Source: DYEP01 sp040755615
Lineage (GTDB): Bacteria > Bacillota > Sulfobacillia > DUSP01 > DYEP01
Length of the DNA: 64,000 bases
Reading direction: 5' to 3'
NCBI GenBank assembly: GCA_040755615.1
Contig: JBFMAL010000002.1
Location: forward strand, 49,055 to 113,054
In this document: positions 1-8,526 of the stretch, piece after piece
How the letters are laid out: each line of letters opens with the position of its first letter
Numbering within the stretch: position 1 is the stretch's first letter
Notes under the pieces: generated by a model
The model's database searches: none
The model's input: only the letters and a program-made list of their open reading frames with translations
What the model was told of the DNA's origin: nothing
Made by a program: the position numbers and the translations under genes

Positions 1-40
1 GTACAGGGATCTTTCCGCCCCCTGCTGACGGAGGTGCACT

Positions 41-1054
41 ATGCCTGAACTGAGAAAGGACCCGGTGATTGACCGGTGGGTGATCATAGCCACCGAAAGG
101 GCCAAGCGCCCTTCCGAGTACCAGACGACGGTGGAGGAAAGGCGCTCGGGTCCCGGATGCGTGTTTTGCCCGGGGAACGAGGGGAAAACGCCCCCGGAGG
201 TATTTGCCTACAGAAACGAAAACACCGAGCCTGACACCCCCGGGTGGAGCGTGCGAGTGTTTCCCAACAAGTTCCCCGCGCTCGTCCCCAACGGGAAGGC
301 GCGCGTGGAGCAAAAGGGGATATACACGGTGATGGAGGGCGTGGGGGCTCACGAAGTGCTCGTAGAGACTCCCGACCATACCGCGCTGCTTCAACATCTT
401 GACGTCCCCGCGCTTGAGAAGGTGGTCCGTGCCTTCAGGCAAAGGTATCTGGCGCTCTCTAAGGATAACAAGTATATCCTGATCTTTAAGAACCACGGGG
501 CAAAGGCTGGGGCCTCGCTGGAACACCCCCACTGCCAGATCATCGCCACCCCTATCGTACCCAAGGCGGTGACCGAGGAGCTTCAGGGTTCAAAGAAACA
601 TCACGCCACACAAGCCCGCTGTGTCTATTGTGACATGCTCCGAACAGAAATTGACGAAGGTGTACGGGTGGTGTTTGATTCGGAGCGGTTCCTCTCATTC
701 TGTCCTTACGCGTCCATCTTCCCGTTTGAGACCTGGCTCGTTCCAAAGCAGCACTCAAATGATTTCGGGGACATAACAGAAGATCAGGTTAGGGGATTAG
801 CTGAAGCCATACAGGAGGCCCTGAGCCGCCTTGAGCGCACCGTCGGTGATGCCCCCTACAACCTGGTGCTCCACACGTCTCCACCGAAAGATGAAGAGTC
901 AAAGGAGCATTACCACTGGCACATCGAGATCACCCCGCGGCTGACCACCATCGCCGGGTTTGAGCTGGGCACGAGCTACTACATTAACCCTACGCCTCCT
1001 GAGATAGCAGCGGAGGCTCTGCGCAGAAGTCTGGAAGGGAGAGGTGTTCATTGA
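41..1054 (+). CDS. galT: galactose-1-phosphate uridylyltransferase
   Basis: Transfers UMP between UDP-glucose and galactose-1-phosphate (Leloir pathway, cytoplasm); bacterial relatives may also act on other sugar phosphates. The 337-residue protein has the family features: an N-terminal zinc pair CVFC (C40/C43), a second CVYC pair near residue 195, the HPH catalytic segment (EHPHCQII, about residues 162-169) and the C-terminal HYHWHIE histidine cluster. The ATG follows a strong GGAGGTG site. The stop overlaps the glgA start by four bases (TTGA), so the two are co-translated, linking sugar-nucleotide and glycogen metabolism. The operon may begin left of the window. Confidence 0.93.
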   Translation: MPELRKDPVIDRWVIIATERAKRPSEYQTTVEERRSGPGCVFCPGNEGKTPPEVFAYRNENTEPDTPGWSVRVFPNKFPALVPNGKARVEQKGIYTVMEGVGAHEVLVETPDHTALLQHLDVPALEKVVRAFRQRYLALSKDNKYILIFKNHGAKAGASLEHPHCQIIATPIVPKAVTEELQGSKKHHATQARCVYCDMLRTEIDEGVRVVFDSERFLSFCPYASIFPFETWLVPKQHSNDFGDITEDQVRGLAEAIQEALSRLERTVGDAPYNLVLHTSPPKDEESKEHYHWHIEITPRLTTIAGFELGTSYYINPTPPEIAAEALRRSLEGRGVH

Positions 1055-2478
1055 AGGTACTGATGGTCGCGTCGGAGATGGCGCCTTTTGCGAAGGTGGG
1101 GGGGCTTGCGGACGTGGTGGGCTCGCTTCCCAAGGCCCTGTCCAACCTTGGAGTGGACGTGCGGGTGGTCATACCGAGGTACAAAAAGATCGAAGGCTCG
1201 ACCTACGTGACTGATTTCCCCGTGTTCATGGGCAACCACCTTGAAACAGCCGTACTCAGGCGCAAAAACATCAACGGCCCCAAAGGGGATATCCCCGTCT
1301 ATTTCATTGACAACTACCGGTATTTCTACAGGGACTACATCTATGCGGGTGATGACGATGCGGAGCGGTTTGCGTTCTTCTCCAAGGCCGTGCTTGAGAT
1401 GCTCCCTCTGATCGAGTTCAAGCCTGACGTCATCCACTGTAACGACTGGCAGACTGGCATGATCCCTGTCATCCTGAAAGAGCGCTATGCCAAGCAGGAC
1501 GACTTCTACAAGGGTATGGGCACGCTTTACACCATTCATAACCTTCAATACCAGGGGCTTTTCCCAAAGGACATCCTCCGGCTGCTCGATCTTGGTGATG
1601 AGTACTTTCACCCTGAGGCCCTGGAGTTTTACGGCAAAGTGAACTTCATGAAGGCAGGGCTCATGTTCGCAGACCAGCTGAGCACAGTCTCCAACACCTA
1701 CGCCAGGGAGATACAGACGCCCGAGTATGGAGAAAGGCTTGACGGGGTACTGAGGAAACGCTCGAGCGACTTGCACGGGATCATAAACGGCATTGATTAT
1801 GAGGAGTTTAACCCTGCTACAGACCCACGGATCGCAGCCAATTACTCATCGAATGACCTCTCAGGCAAAGCTGCATGCAAGAAGGACCTTCAGGAGATAA
1901 TGGGGCTTCCTAAGAAGGATGTACCCATCATCGGGCTGGTTTCGCGTCTCGTTGACCAGAAGGGACTTGATCTCATAGGCAATATCATCCATGACCTGAT
2001 GAAAGAGGACCTCCAGTTCGTGGTGCTTGGTACGGGAGATCCGCGATATGAGGCGCTGTTCCGTAATATTGGAGCTGAATACCCGGACAAGGCCGGGGTG
2101 CGCATCATGTTTGACGCAGTGCTGGCGCAGAAGATCTACGCCGGTTCTGATATGTTCCTCATGCCCTCAAGATTTGAGCCTTGTGGTCTCGGGCAGCTGA
2201 TTTCTATGCGATACGGGACAATACCCATCGTCAGGAAGACGGGGGGACTGGCGGATACGGTTGAGGATAACGAGACGGGGTTTGTGTTTGGAGACTATAA
2301 GCATAATGAATTGCTACGAACAATAACCCGTGCCCTGTCTGCCTTCCGTAAACACAACTGGCGCCGCCTAGTTGAGACCGCAATGGGCCGCGACTTTTCG
2401 TGGGAGCATTCGGCGTCTGTGTACTTGGGGTTATATAGGGCTATAGGGCGAAGAGAGGACACCGAGAACGTGGCCTAG
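1051..2478 (+). CDS. glgA: glycogen synthase (GT5, ADP-glucose dependent)
   Basis: Extends alpha-1,4-glucan chains from ADP-glucose in the cytoplasm. The 475-residue protein has the GT5 N-terminal donor loop KVGGLADVVGSLP (about residues 15-27), the HCNDWQTG segment, and the C-terminal RFEPCGLGQL nucleotide-sugar site. Length is normal for the family. The start is TTG, overlapping the galT stop, with GGGAGAGG just upstream. No other glycogen genes (glgB, glgC, glgP) are in the window, so storage glycogen is the default reading, not proven. Confidence 0.93.
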   Translation: MKVLMVASEMAPFAKVGGLADVVGSLPKALSNLGVDVRVVIPRYKKIEGSTYVTDFPVFMGNHLETAVLRRKNINGPKGDIPVYFIDNYRYFYRDYIYAGDDDAERFAFFSKAVLEMLPLIEFKPDVIHCNDWQTGMIPVILKERYAKQDDFYKGMGTLYTIHNLQYQGLFPKDILRLLDLGDEYFHPEALEFYGKVNFMKAGLMFADQLSTVSNTYAREIQTPEYGERLDGVLRKRSSDLHGIINGIDYEEFNPATDPRIAANYSSNDLSGKAACKKDLQEIMGLPKKDVPIIGLVSRLVDQKGLDLIGNIIHDLMKEDLQFVVLGTGDPRYEALFRNIGAEYPDKAGVRIMFDAVLAQKIYAGSDMFLMPSRFEPCGLGQLISMRYGTIPIVRKTGGLADTVEDNETGFVFGDYKHNELLRTITRALSAFRKHNWRRLVETAMGRDFSWEHSASVYLGLYRAIGRREDTENVA

Positions 2479-2556
2479 GGCCTTGGTTGTACATACCTAC
2501 TTTCCTATTTTGTTGGGAAATTGGGGCGCCGGGCTGAGTCAAGTCAAAACTATGCA

Positions 2557-2574
2557 GACGACAGTTCTGTCGTC
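2557..2574. terminator. weak hairpin between convergent genes
   Basis: A perfect 7-bp stem (GACGACA/TGTCGTC) with a 4-base loop lies in the 100-bp gap between convergent glgA and the membrane protein gene. There is no clear T-run on either side, so terminator function is tentative. Confidence 0.35.
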
Positions 2575-2581
2575 AGTAGCC

Positions 2582-4867
2582 TCACCAGAACTCGCTCAAT
2601 AGCTCAATGCGTTTTACGTATTCGGCAGCCGTCTCCCGGAGTTCCTCCGGAAGTACATTAAGAACCTTATTTGCCTCATCTTCCTCACCCATATAAAGGA
2701 GTATAGCAGCCTTTAAAACACGTGCTGTATCTTGAACCGCCTTGACTCTCTCGAGTGAGGATACTATATCCATCGACTCTCTGAGTCGGCCGATCATTGA
2801 ATAAGCCTTAGCTACCTCCAGCAGATGCTCGGGGGTGGGCGTGATAAGCAGACTATCCCCTCTTGGTAAGTTGAGAGACCTAATTTGACTGTTCGCCCTG
2901 CTGATTGAATCCAGCGTTTTAATACAATTCAAATAGGCATCTCTTGCTTCGTCGAAACGTTGCATGGTGATGTATCGCAACGCGGCAAGGTTCAGAGCTT
3001 TGGCCAAATGCTCATACCGGGTTTTGTTATAGGGATGGAGCTCCACCGCGCGGTTCATCATCTGGATGCCCGGATACGGGTCTGTGCCGACGCGAAGGAG
3101 AAAGCTCCCGTAGATTGCATGATAATCAGGGTTGAACGGCGAGAGCGCCAGGCCCTTTTCGTACCTCTCCACTGCAACACCCAAGTAATCAGGGCTTTCT
3201 AATGCAAGTCCCATTGCCTCGTATATCTGTCCGATATCCATGTGAAACGAGGCATTCAACGGGTCCCATTTCGAAGCTTTTTTAAAGAGGACTACTGACT
3301 CATCATATCTTCCCTCTTGCATAGCCAGAGCGCCCTGCTGGCCATATATGTGACCCACGAAGAAGACGGTGGATGCCAAACACAGGGTGAGCCCTACCAG
3401 TAGAACTGCGATGGCTGGAAGACGTATAAAGGGTTTTGAGGGAATCCGCTCTACAATGATGGCACGGAGCAGCGCAAAACAAGTCCAGAGCAGAACTCCC
3501 ACTGATACCAGGGCCATATTGAAGTCCATCAGACTGTGGACCGTCAAGCCTAGTGCTGCCGCATATATGAAGGTAGCCACACCAGTCTCAGCATAGTCGA
3601 GCCGTCTCAAAGCAGCATATTTCCAAGTGAGGATGATCCAAAAGGCCGTGAAAGCAGCAAGGCCTATCAAGCCCGTTTCTGTCGCCAGTTGAGCCCAGTC
3701 GTTATGTACGTTTTGAGTTGAGTAACCCCAACTCTGAAATCCTTTATACAAGGCTTCCCAGGCGCCACCACCAGCTCCAAATACCGGATACTTGGCAAAG
3801 ATCCTTATAGCATCCTTCGTCCATTCTATCCTCTGCCATCCGCCCTCATCCGTCAAAGAGATCTGGCTCAGGCGGAGAGCTCCCCGGGTCAGCAAGTCCG
3901 TACCAGCCCCCGTCGCTATCATTCCAGCTATGAAAACAACGGCCACGATGATTGACACAGCCGCGAGCATCTTGGGCCGAAGACCGCGGTAACGGAGCCG
4001 ACTCGACAAAAGGTGGAGGATAGAAGCTATGACGTAGCCCATAACTGCCGCAAGTACTACAAACTCGGGTTTAGCTCTGGAAAAAGACATGGAGGCAAGT
4101 GGCAGAATGGCGGAAGCTCCTATCAAGCAGGTAGCGAGAAACCCAGCGGCGCGAGCCCGGGAGTCTCGCGGGCATAAGAGCAGTGCTACGATCATTAAAG
4201 GTGCGTGTACCAGCCAAGCTCCTCTCGAGTAGGTCAGGAAGAAGGCCGCAAGTATGATTGACGATCCGCCTACCAGGTGGTACCTCAGTACCGGAGACAC
4301 TTCCTCAAGCTGAAGTGCTAACGAGCACAGGAACGCGGCAGCTAAAAAGGATGCGGCTGAATTAGGGTACTGTAAAGGGGAGAACAGGCGGCCGTGTGAG
4401 AAGACGCCTGGCAAGAGCTGCAGACCTGCCCCACCAAGAAATCCTATCAGTCCTGCCAGAACTGCCGCTGAGTGGACAGATAGGAGAAGCCAGATGCGAC
4501 CCCTAGGTACGCGCGCTGATGTGGCTACAGCGACATAGACAGTTAGTAAGAATGCCTGCGTAAGAAGCCTGTCGATGGCGGCCCTGGGCCATACAGCAAA
4601 CGCTAGGGACATGAGGTAAGATAAAGCCAGTATTAAAAGCGGTAAATCAACGTGATGGGTTTTAAAGTCCTTCTTCCAGCTAGCTATGAACACCGTTAGT
4701 ACGCTTGAGGCAGCGATAAAAGGAAGTCGCTCAGATTCGAAGAACAAGCCCCTAAAGAAGACCGGCAGGAACACCAGGGCACAAGCAAAGGTCAACGTAA
4801 CCATCATCTGCCAATTCGGTTCGTATAAAGCTCTCTCCCGGGTTCGTCTGGCTCTTACCCTCGACAT
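2582..4867 (-). CDS. O-antigen ligase/polymerase-like membrane protein with C-terminal TPRs
   Basis: A 761-residue integral membrane protein. About 12 hydrophobic segments span residues 20-500 and include a Wzy_C/WaaL-type segment: the QNVHNDWAQL loop near residue 385 has the HN pair typical of O-antigen ligases. From about residue 515 it becomes soluble and tetratricopeptide-like (QEGRYDESVVLFKKA, YEKGLALSPFNPDYH). Fusions of a Wzy_C core to TPRs are common in Firmicutes and are thought to ligate or polymerise surface glycans; the substrate is unknown. AAGGAGG lies 8 bases before the ATG. It may be co-transcribed with the small gene upstream, whose end overlaps its start. Confidence 0.8.
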   Translation of the reverse strand: MSRVRARRTRERALYEPNWQMMVTLTFACALVFLPVFFRGLFFESERLPFIAASSVLTVFIASWKKDFKTHHVDLPLLILALSYLMSLAFAVWPRAAIDRLLTQAFLLTVYVAVATSARVPRGRIWLLLSVHSAAVLAGLIGFLGGAGLQLLPGVFSHGRLFSPLQYPNSAASFLAAAFLCSLALQLEEVSPVLRYHLVGGSSIILAAFFLTYSRGAWLVHAPLMIVALLLCPRDSRARAAGFLATCLIGASAILPLASMSFSRAKPEFVVLAAVMGYVIASILHLLSSRLRYRGLRPKMLAAVSIIVAVVFIAGMIATGAGTDLLTRGALRLSQISLTDEGGWQRIEWTKDAIRIFAKYPVFGAGGGAWEALYKGFQSWGYSTQNVHNDWAQLATETGLIGLAAFTAFWIILTWKYAALRRLDYAETGVATFIYAAALGLTVHSLMDFNMALVSVGVLLWTCFALLRAIIVERIPSKPFIRLPAIAVLLVGLTLCLASTVFFVGHIYGQQGALAMQEGRYDESVVLFKKASKWDPLNASFHMDIGQIYEAMGLALESPDYLGVAVERYEKGLALSPFNPDYHAIYGSFLLRVGTDPYPGIQMMNRAVELHPYNKTRYEHLAKALNLAALRYITMQRFDEARDAYLNCIKTLDSISRANSQIRSLNLPRGDSLLITPTPEHLLEVAKAYSMIGRLRESMDIVSSLERVKAVQDTARVLKAAILLYMGEEDEANKVLNVLPEELRETAAEYVKRIELLSEFW

Positions 4868-5319
4868 GATAAGCCTCCTTGGATAATCTTGGTCAGACCT
4901 CGCCCGTAGAACGTAGCGCTGTACTCTCCTGGCAGGACACGGAATAGTGTGGTTAGAGCATTACGAAATTCCGGACGTTCATCCTCGTCGTATTGAGAAT
5001 TCCTTAGCAAGAAAAGAGACGTATCCTTATAAAACGTAGTCTCCTCCACTCGTTGTACTATCTTATTCTTTACAAAGATCGTGAACCCCTGCCGATTTTG
5101 CTTCCTCCGGCCTGTCAATTCTGGTAAGGGCGTAGCTCGGCTTATCTCAGATGCTTGTGATGGGAGATTCTGCTGGGGATGGCCCAAAGACGTGCGGAGT
5201 AAGGGCGAACCGCTTCCAGGCTTCGCGGCAGGATCGTAGTGCCATGGAGGGCGCGAGGTACCCAATGAGGGGCGCTGATCGAAAGGATTTACGGGATTTC
5301 GTCGGCTCGGGTTCGTCAT
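4855..5319 (-). CDS. hypothetical protein, proline-rich N-terminus
   Basis: A 154-residue reading frame that overlaps the start of the O-antigen-ligase-like gene by 13 bases. The first 75 residues are rich in Pro, Ser and Arg and probably disordered. The remainder looks like a folded domain (FTIFVKNKIVQRVEETTFY, then FRVLPGEYSATFYGRG). No family is recognised and no good ribosome binding site precedes the ATG, so the true start may be downstream. Overlap and shared strand suggest coupling to the membrane protein. Confidence 0.4.
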   Translation of the reverse strand: MTNPSRRNPVNPFDQRPSLGTSRPPWHYDPAAKPGSGSPLLRTSLGHPQQNLPSQASEISRATPLPELTGRRKQNRQGFTIFVKNKIVQRVEETTFYKDTSLFLLRNSQYDEDERPEFRNALTTLFRVLPGEYSATFYGRGLTKIIQGGLSCRG

Positions 5320-5444
5320 AACGTGAACATATATATTACTTTTGTTGCTAGCACTTCTAACCTGCCTTTTGGCCGCTAGACGTACCGAGTCGAGTCGTTT
5401 CGAACCTGCCTGTACACTGAATCCGTACTCCTAACACTGTAAAC

Positions 5445-6910
5445 TAGGATCAGATGCCCGGTAGGATATCAAGTCCAGTCAGATGAATATAGTAGTTAAT
5501 CATTCCGGGGAAAGGCTGTGCCTCCTAGACGGCTAGACCGCTGCAAAAAGACCGACCTTCCCCGGAGCCAGTTTCGGGCAGCACGGGCCGTAGAGGGTCG
5601 CGCTTCGAGCGCCGGCGTGTTAGGCCGCTTCGTGCCCCGAAAGAATCTAAACCAGGGGTGATAAAGGTGTACTTTGCTGGTATCGACTGGGCTGACGATC
5701 ACCACGATATTGTTGTACTTGGCCCCACAGGGGACTTGGTAAGCCAGTTTCGGGTTGAGCACTCGGGTACCGGGTTACGCCGGCTCTCCGAGACTCTGCG
5801 CGGCATCGCCGAGCCCTCTGAGGTTGCCTGCATCATTGAAACCCGCGATAGCTTGCTCGTTCATCACTTGCTGGAGTCCGGCTTTGCCGTCTACCCGGTC
5901 AACTCGAAGACCGTTGACCGGCAACGCAGTCCGGCCCGTGCCAAGACGGACGCCATTGATGCCGCTATCTTGGCCCGTCATGTCTAAAGGAGCACGACCG
6001 CCTTCGTCGTCTGGAAATCGATAGCCCGTTGGTCCAAGAGCTGAAAATACTCACCTGGGATCAAGCAGGCCTGATACAGCAGCAGACCAGACTCCTAAAT
6101 CAGCTGACCGCCTGCCTGAAGGACTACTATCTCTTGCCTCTGCAGCTGTTCAGCAAACTCAACCAGCCGGTCACTTTGGCCTTTCTTCAGTCCTACCCTA
6201 CCTTAGAACACCTGGAGCAAGCCTCTCCGGAGGAACCGGCTGCCTTTTTCAAGCACCACCGCCATCCCCGGCCTAATGAGACCGTACAGAAACTGCTCAA
6301 TCTCCTCCAAGCGCCTCAGCTTCGCGCCAACCCCATCGTGGCACAGACTTGGGCGTCTCATGATGGCCATCATCGCCCAGTGGGCCCCGCTGGCCGATGC
6401 CATCCGCACCTATAACCGGGAGGTCGAGCGCCCTTTTTTGACCCATTCTGACAGTCAGATCTTCCAGAGCCTTCCCGGGGCCGGGAAGCGCCTGGCCCCA
6501 CGACTGCTGGCAGAATGGGGTGACGACCGAACGCGTTACTTCTTACACGAGGCCGTTGCAGCCCTGGCCGGCACCTCCCCGGTGCCGTTTCAAAGTGGAC
6601 GCTTTGTCCGGGCCCGCAAGCGAATGGCCTGTGTCAAGCCTTTCCGAGATGCACTGTACCGCTTTGCATGGCTATCAACCCATTCAGAACCCTGGGCAAA
6701 AGACTACTACAACCGCAAACGCTCTCACGGCAAGAGCCATAGCGTAGCCGTGCGTGCTCTCTCTAACGTTTGGTACGCATCATCTATGGCATGTGGCGCA
6801 GCAACCAGCCTTATTGTCGCGACATCTTCCTTACGCCTCAGGCCAAACATGCTCCGGCTGCCTAACATATTGGATTTTCAAGGTCCTCTATTGACATAGA
6901 GGGTCTTTTT
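5445..6910 (+). mobile_element. degenerate IS110-family element
   Basis: Holds a broken DEDD transposase (5658-6865) plus a left non-coding end (5445-5657). The left end is also present in a shorter copy at 48931-49225: both begin AGGATCAGATGCCCGGTAGG and share CATTCCGGGGAAAGG. A short hairpin (CCTCTATTGACATAGAGG) follows the gene near 6883-6901. IS110 elements lack ordinary terminal inverted repeats, so the exact ends are uncertain. Confidence 0.7.
5658..6865 (+). pseudogene. IS110-family transposase, frameshifted
   Basis: The N-terminal DEDD domain is readable (FAGIDWADDHHDIVV, then IIETRDS and AKTDAIDAAILARHV), and a stop follows at 5985. The protein resumes in another frame at about 6030 (VQELKILTWDQAGLIQQQTRLL), shifts near 6350 to a frame with the Transposase_20 region (FQSLPGAGKRLAPRLLAEWGD), and shifts again near 6768 to end in a frame reading VRIIYGMWRSNQPYC. 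With at least three lesions it is inactive unless recoded. Confidence 0.8.
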
Positions 6911-7184
6911 GGTAGGCGGCCGCAGTCTCCTCTTCCCGGTTTATCTCGTCGCCTGCGTCCACCACTTCATGTTTACGAGTATCCCGTCACGCGTCTAGTA
7001 ATAGACGGTTAGGGCTTCGGCGGCCCATGGAGGTCCGGCCACTCTTTTCGGTGCGGGTCTGGCCGTCGCCGGTTTTTACGGACTTTCCCGGGCAGCGATA
7101 CTGCCCTTCTGTTCTTCCGCCTGCCCCGCCTAGTTTGGTCCCCTCGGTACCGGGTAATGGGCTCCTGACCGTCTCAGTTTGGCT

Positions 7185-7770
7185 GCGGTTCGCGGCCCCC
7201 GGCCGAAGGATCCTGACACTATTCTCTTTCCTCGAAAGCCCCATCTTTCATGACCCCATCTTCAAGAAATCGCCGGATGGGGCGAGGGACGTGCCATCGT
7301 TCACCTTACGGTTTATTCCTTGCAGTATCAGGTCGCAATCAAGACGGTCAGAGCACTTTGAGAGGACCACGTCGACTACGCATTTCACTTCGTATTTGTT
7401 CTCTCTGCTTTGGCTACTGCCCGCTGGCAAGAGCGTCCTGGCCGGTATCCATAGCTTGATGGGTGAAAGTGCGCTCCAAGAATGCTAAGAAGTGCTTGCT
7501 GGACTACCCTGTCTGTGACGGTGGGTACCCAAGCGTTCTTATACTCCTATCCGGTTTGATATTTCTGCTCTCCGGACTGGGCTTGGTTTGTACGTTCCGG
7601 TCTTGAGTTCAAGATGGAGTTTAGTAATTTTTCGCCGAAGGCTTGCACGGTCTGCCCGTCTATTCTGGGAGCGCGATTGCCGGCTCTGATGGCGCTGTGT
7701 GCTTGCTTCGGGTTTTTGATACGGTATACTTTGTCTATAATCTGTAGTACTTCATCCTGACTTCCTCATC
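7185..7770 (-). pseudogene. group II intron reverse transcriptase (LtrA-type) remnant
   Basis: Across several minus-strand frames the reverse-transcriptase signature can be followed: APRIDGQTVQAF (for the usual AxGxDGxTxxxF), TYKPSPVRRAEI, RTLGYP (for the RxLGIPT motif), and IRRFLEDGVMKDGAFEE (for the IRRxLxAGVM segment before TPQGG). Several frameshifts and stops separate these. The catalytic YADD region and maturase domain are not seen, so it is a dead, 3'-truncated copy. Confidence 0.7.
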
Positions 7771-8468
7771 TCGGCGTGCTCCCTGCGTCTCTACCTCACA
7801 TGGCTGCAGTCTCTTCTCGGAGCTAGCAGGCGTCTCTAGCTCGTGGGTAATCCACCGCACTCTTCTCCAGTAGTCTGCTGAGCGGACGAAGGCGCCAGTT
7901 GGCTCGTCACCCCTGGGTGCCCCGTTCCTCTTGGTGCTCAGCTTCGGTCATTTTCTCCTATGCGCGTTCAATTCGCAGTCATACACTTCCGTTTACCTTC
8001 GTTCCTAGGTACCCAGAGAGGCTTTTGTCTTCTTTGGCTCAGCATCTCTTGGATGCTATCCCTTCAGTTTTCCCCTCCGGGCCGTTACCGGCTTTCATTG
8101 GCTGAAGGTTCATCACTACTGCGGACTCGTCTGCCACCCTGTACCACTTCTTCTCTCCCTTGCCTCTCAGATTGGTCGAGATTACTAAGCTTTATCTCCG
8201 CTGATACAGGACCTCCCCAGTTAAGTCTGCCTGCCTGAAACCCTGACTGCCGAGGTTATCCAGCTTTTGGGCTTTCCCACTTTGTGCAAGGTTACCCTCC
8301 TGAAGAGCCAGCCCCGGTTCAACTTACGCCATGTTCCATCTTCTTCCTTCATCTTCCTTCAGACCTCGCCGTAACCAGCGACGCCCTTGCCTGCGGATTG
8401 TCTTCCCGCTGGTTAGGTGACAGGGTTTCTTTCAACCCATCGGCTTAGCAAACATGCTGGGCGAACAC
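7185..8468 (-). mobile_element. truncated group IIC-like intron
   Basis: Read on the minus strand, the sequence starting at 8468 (GTGTTCGCCCAGCATG) matches the 5' end and domain I of class C group II introns: a GGGTTGAAAGAAACCC element, CGCAGGCAAGGGCGTCGCTGG, GGTCTGAAGGAAG, then CTGGGGAGGTCCTG. This is followed by an intron-encoded reverse transcriptase remnant. I find no domain V hairpin downstream, so the 3' end is lost or unrecognisable. The intron begins 3 bases beyond the stem of the S-layer gene terminator, the usual target of class C introns. Confidence 0.65.
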
Positions 8469-8469
8469 G

Positions 8470-8499
8470 AGAAGTCCCGCTCTAAGAGCGGGACTTCTC
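8470..8499 (-). terminator. strong hairpin after the S-layer gene
   Basis: A perfect 13-bp stem (GAAGTCCCGCTCT / AGAGCGGGACTTC) with a single-base loop, about 28 bp beyond the stop of the SLH gene. On the minus strand the usual T-run is missing: the intron 5' end (GTGTTCG) starts there instead, suggesting the T-tract was displaced by intron insertion. Confidence 0.75.
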
Positions 8500-8526
8500 T
8501 TCCCGTGATCGGTCAGCTACCGCACA

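Noticed and set aside
1048..1776. 242-codon minus-strand frame opposite glgA
   Set aside because: Fully antisense to a clear glycogen synthase; no ribosome binding site or family; a shadow frame of GC-rich codons.
7027..7488. 153-codon plus-strand frame
   Set aside because: Opposite strand of the intron reverse-transcriptase remnant; Pro/Ser/Arg-rich with no motif.
7899..8238. Plus-strand frames resembling hydrolase-like mis-annotations
   Set aside because: Antisense to group II intron RNA domains; no protein family fits.
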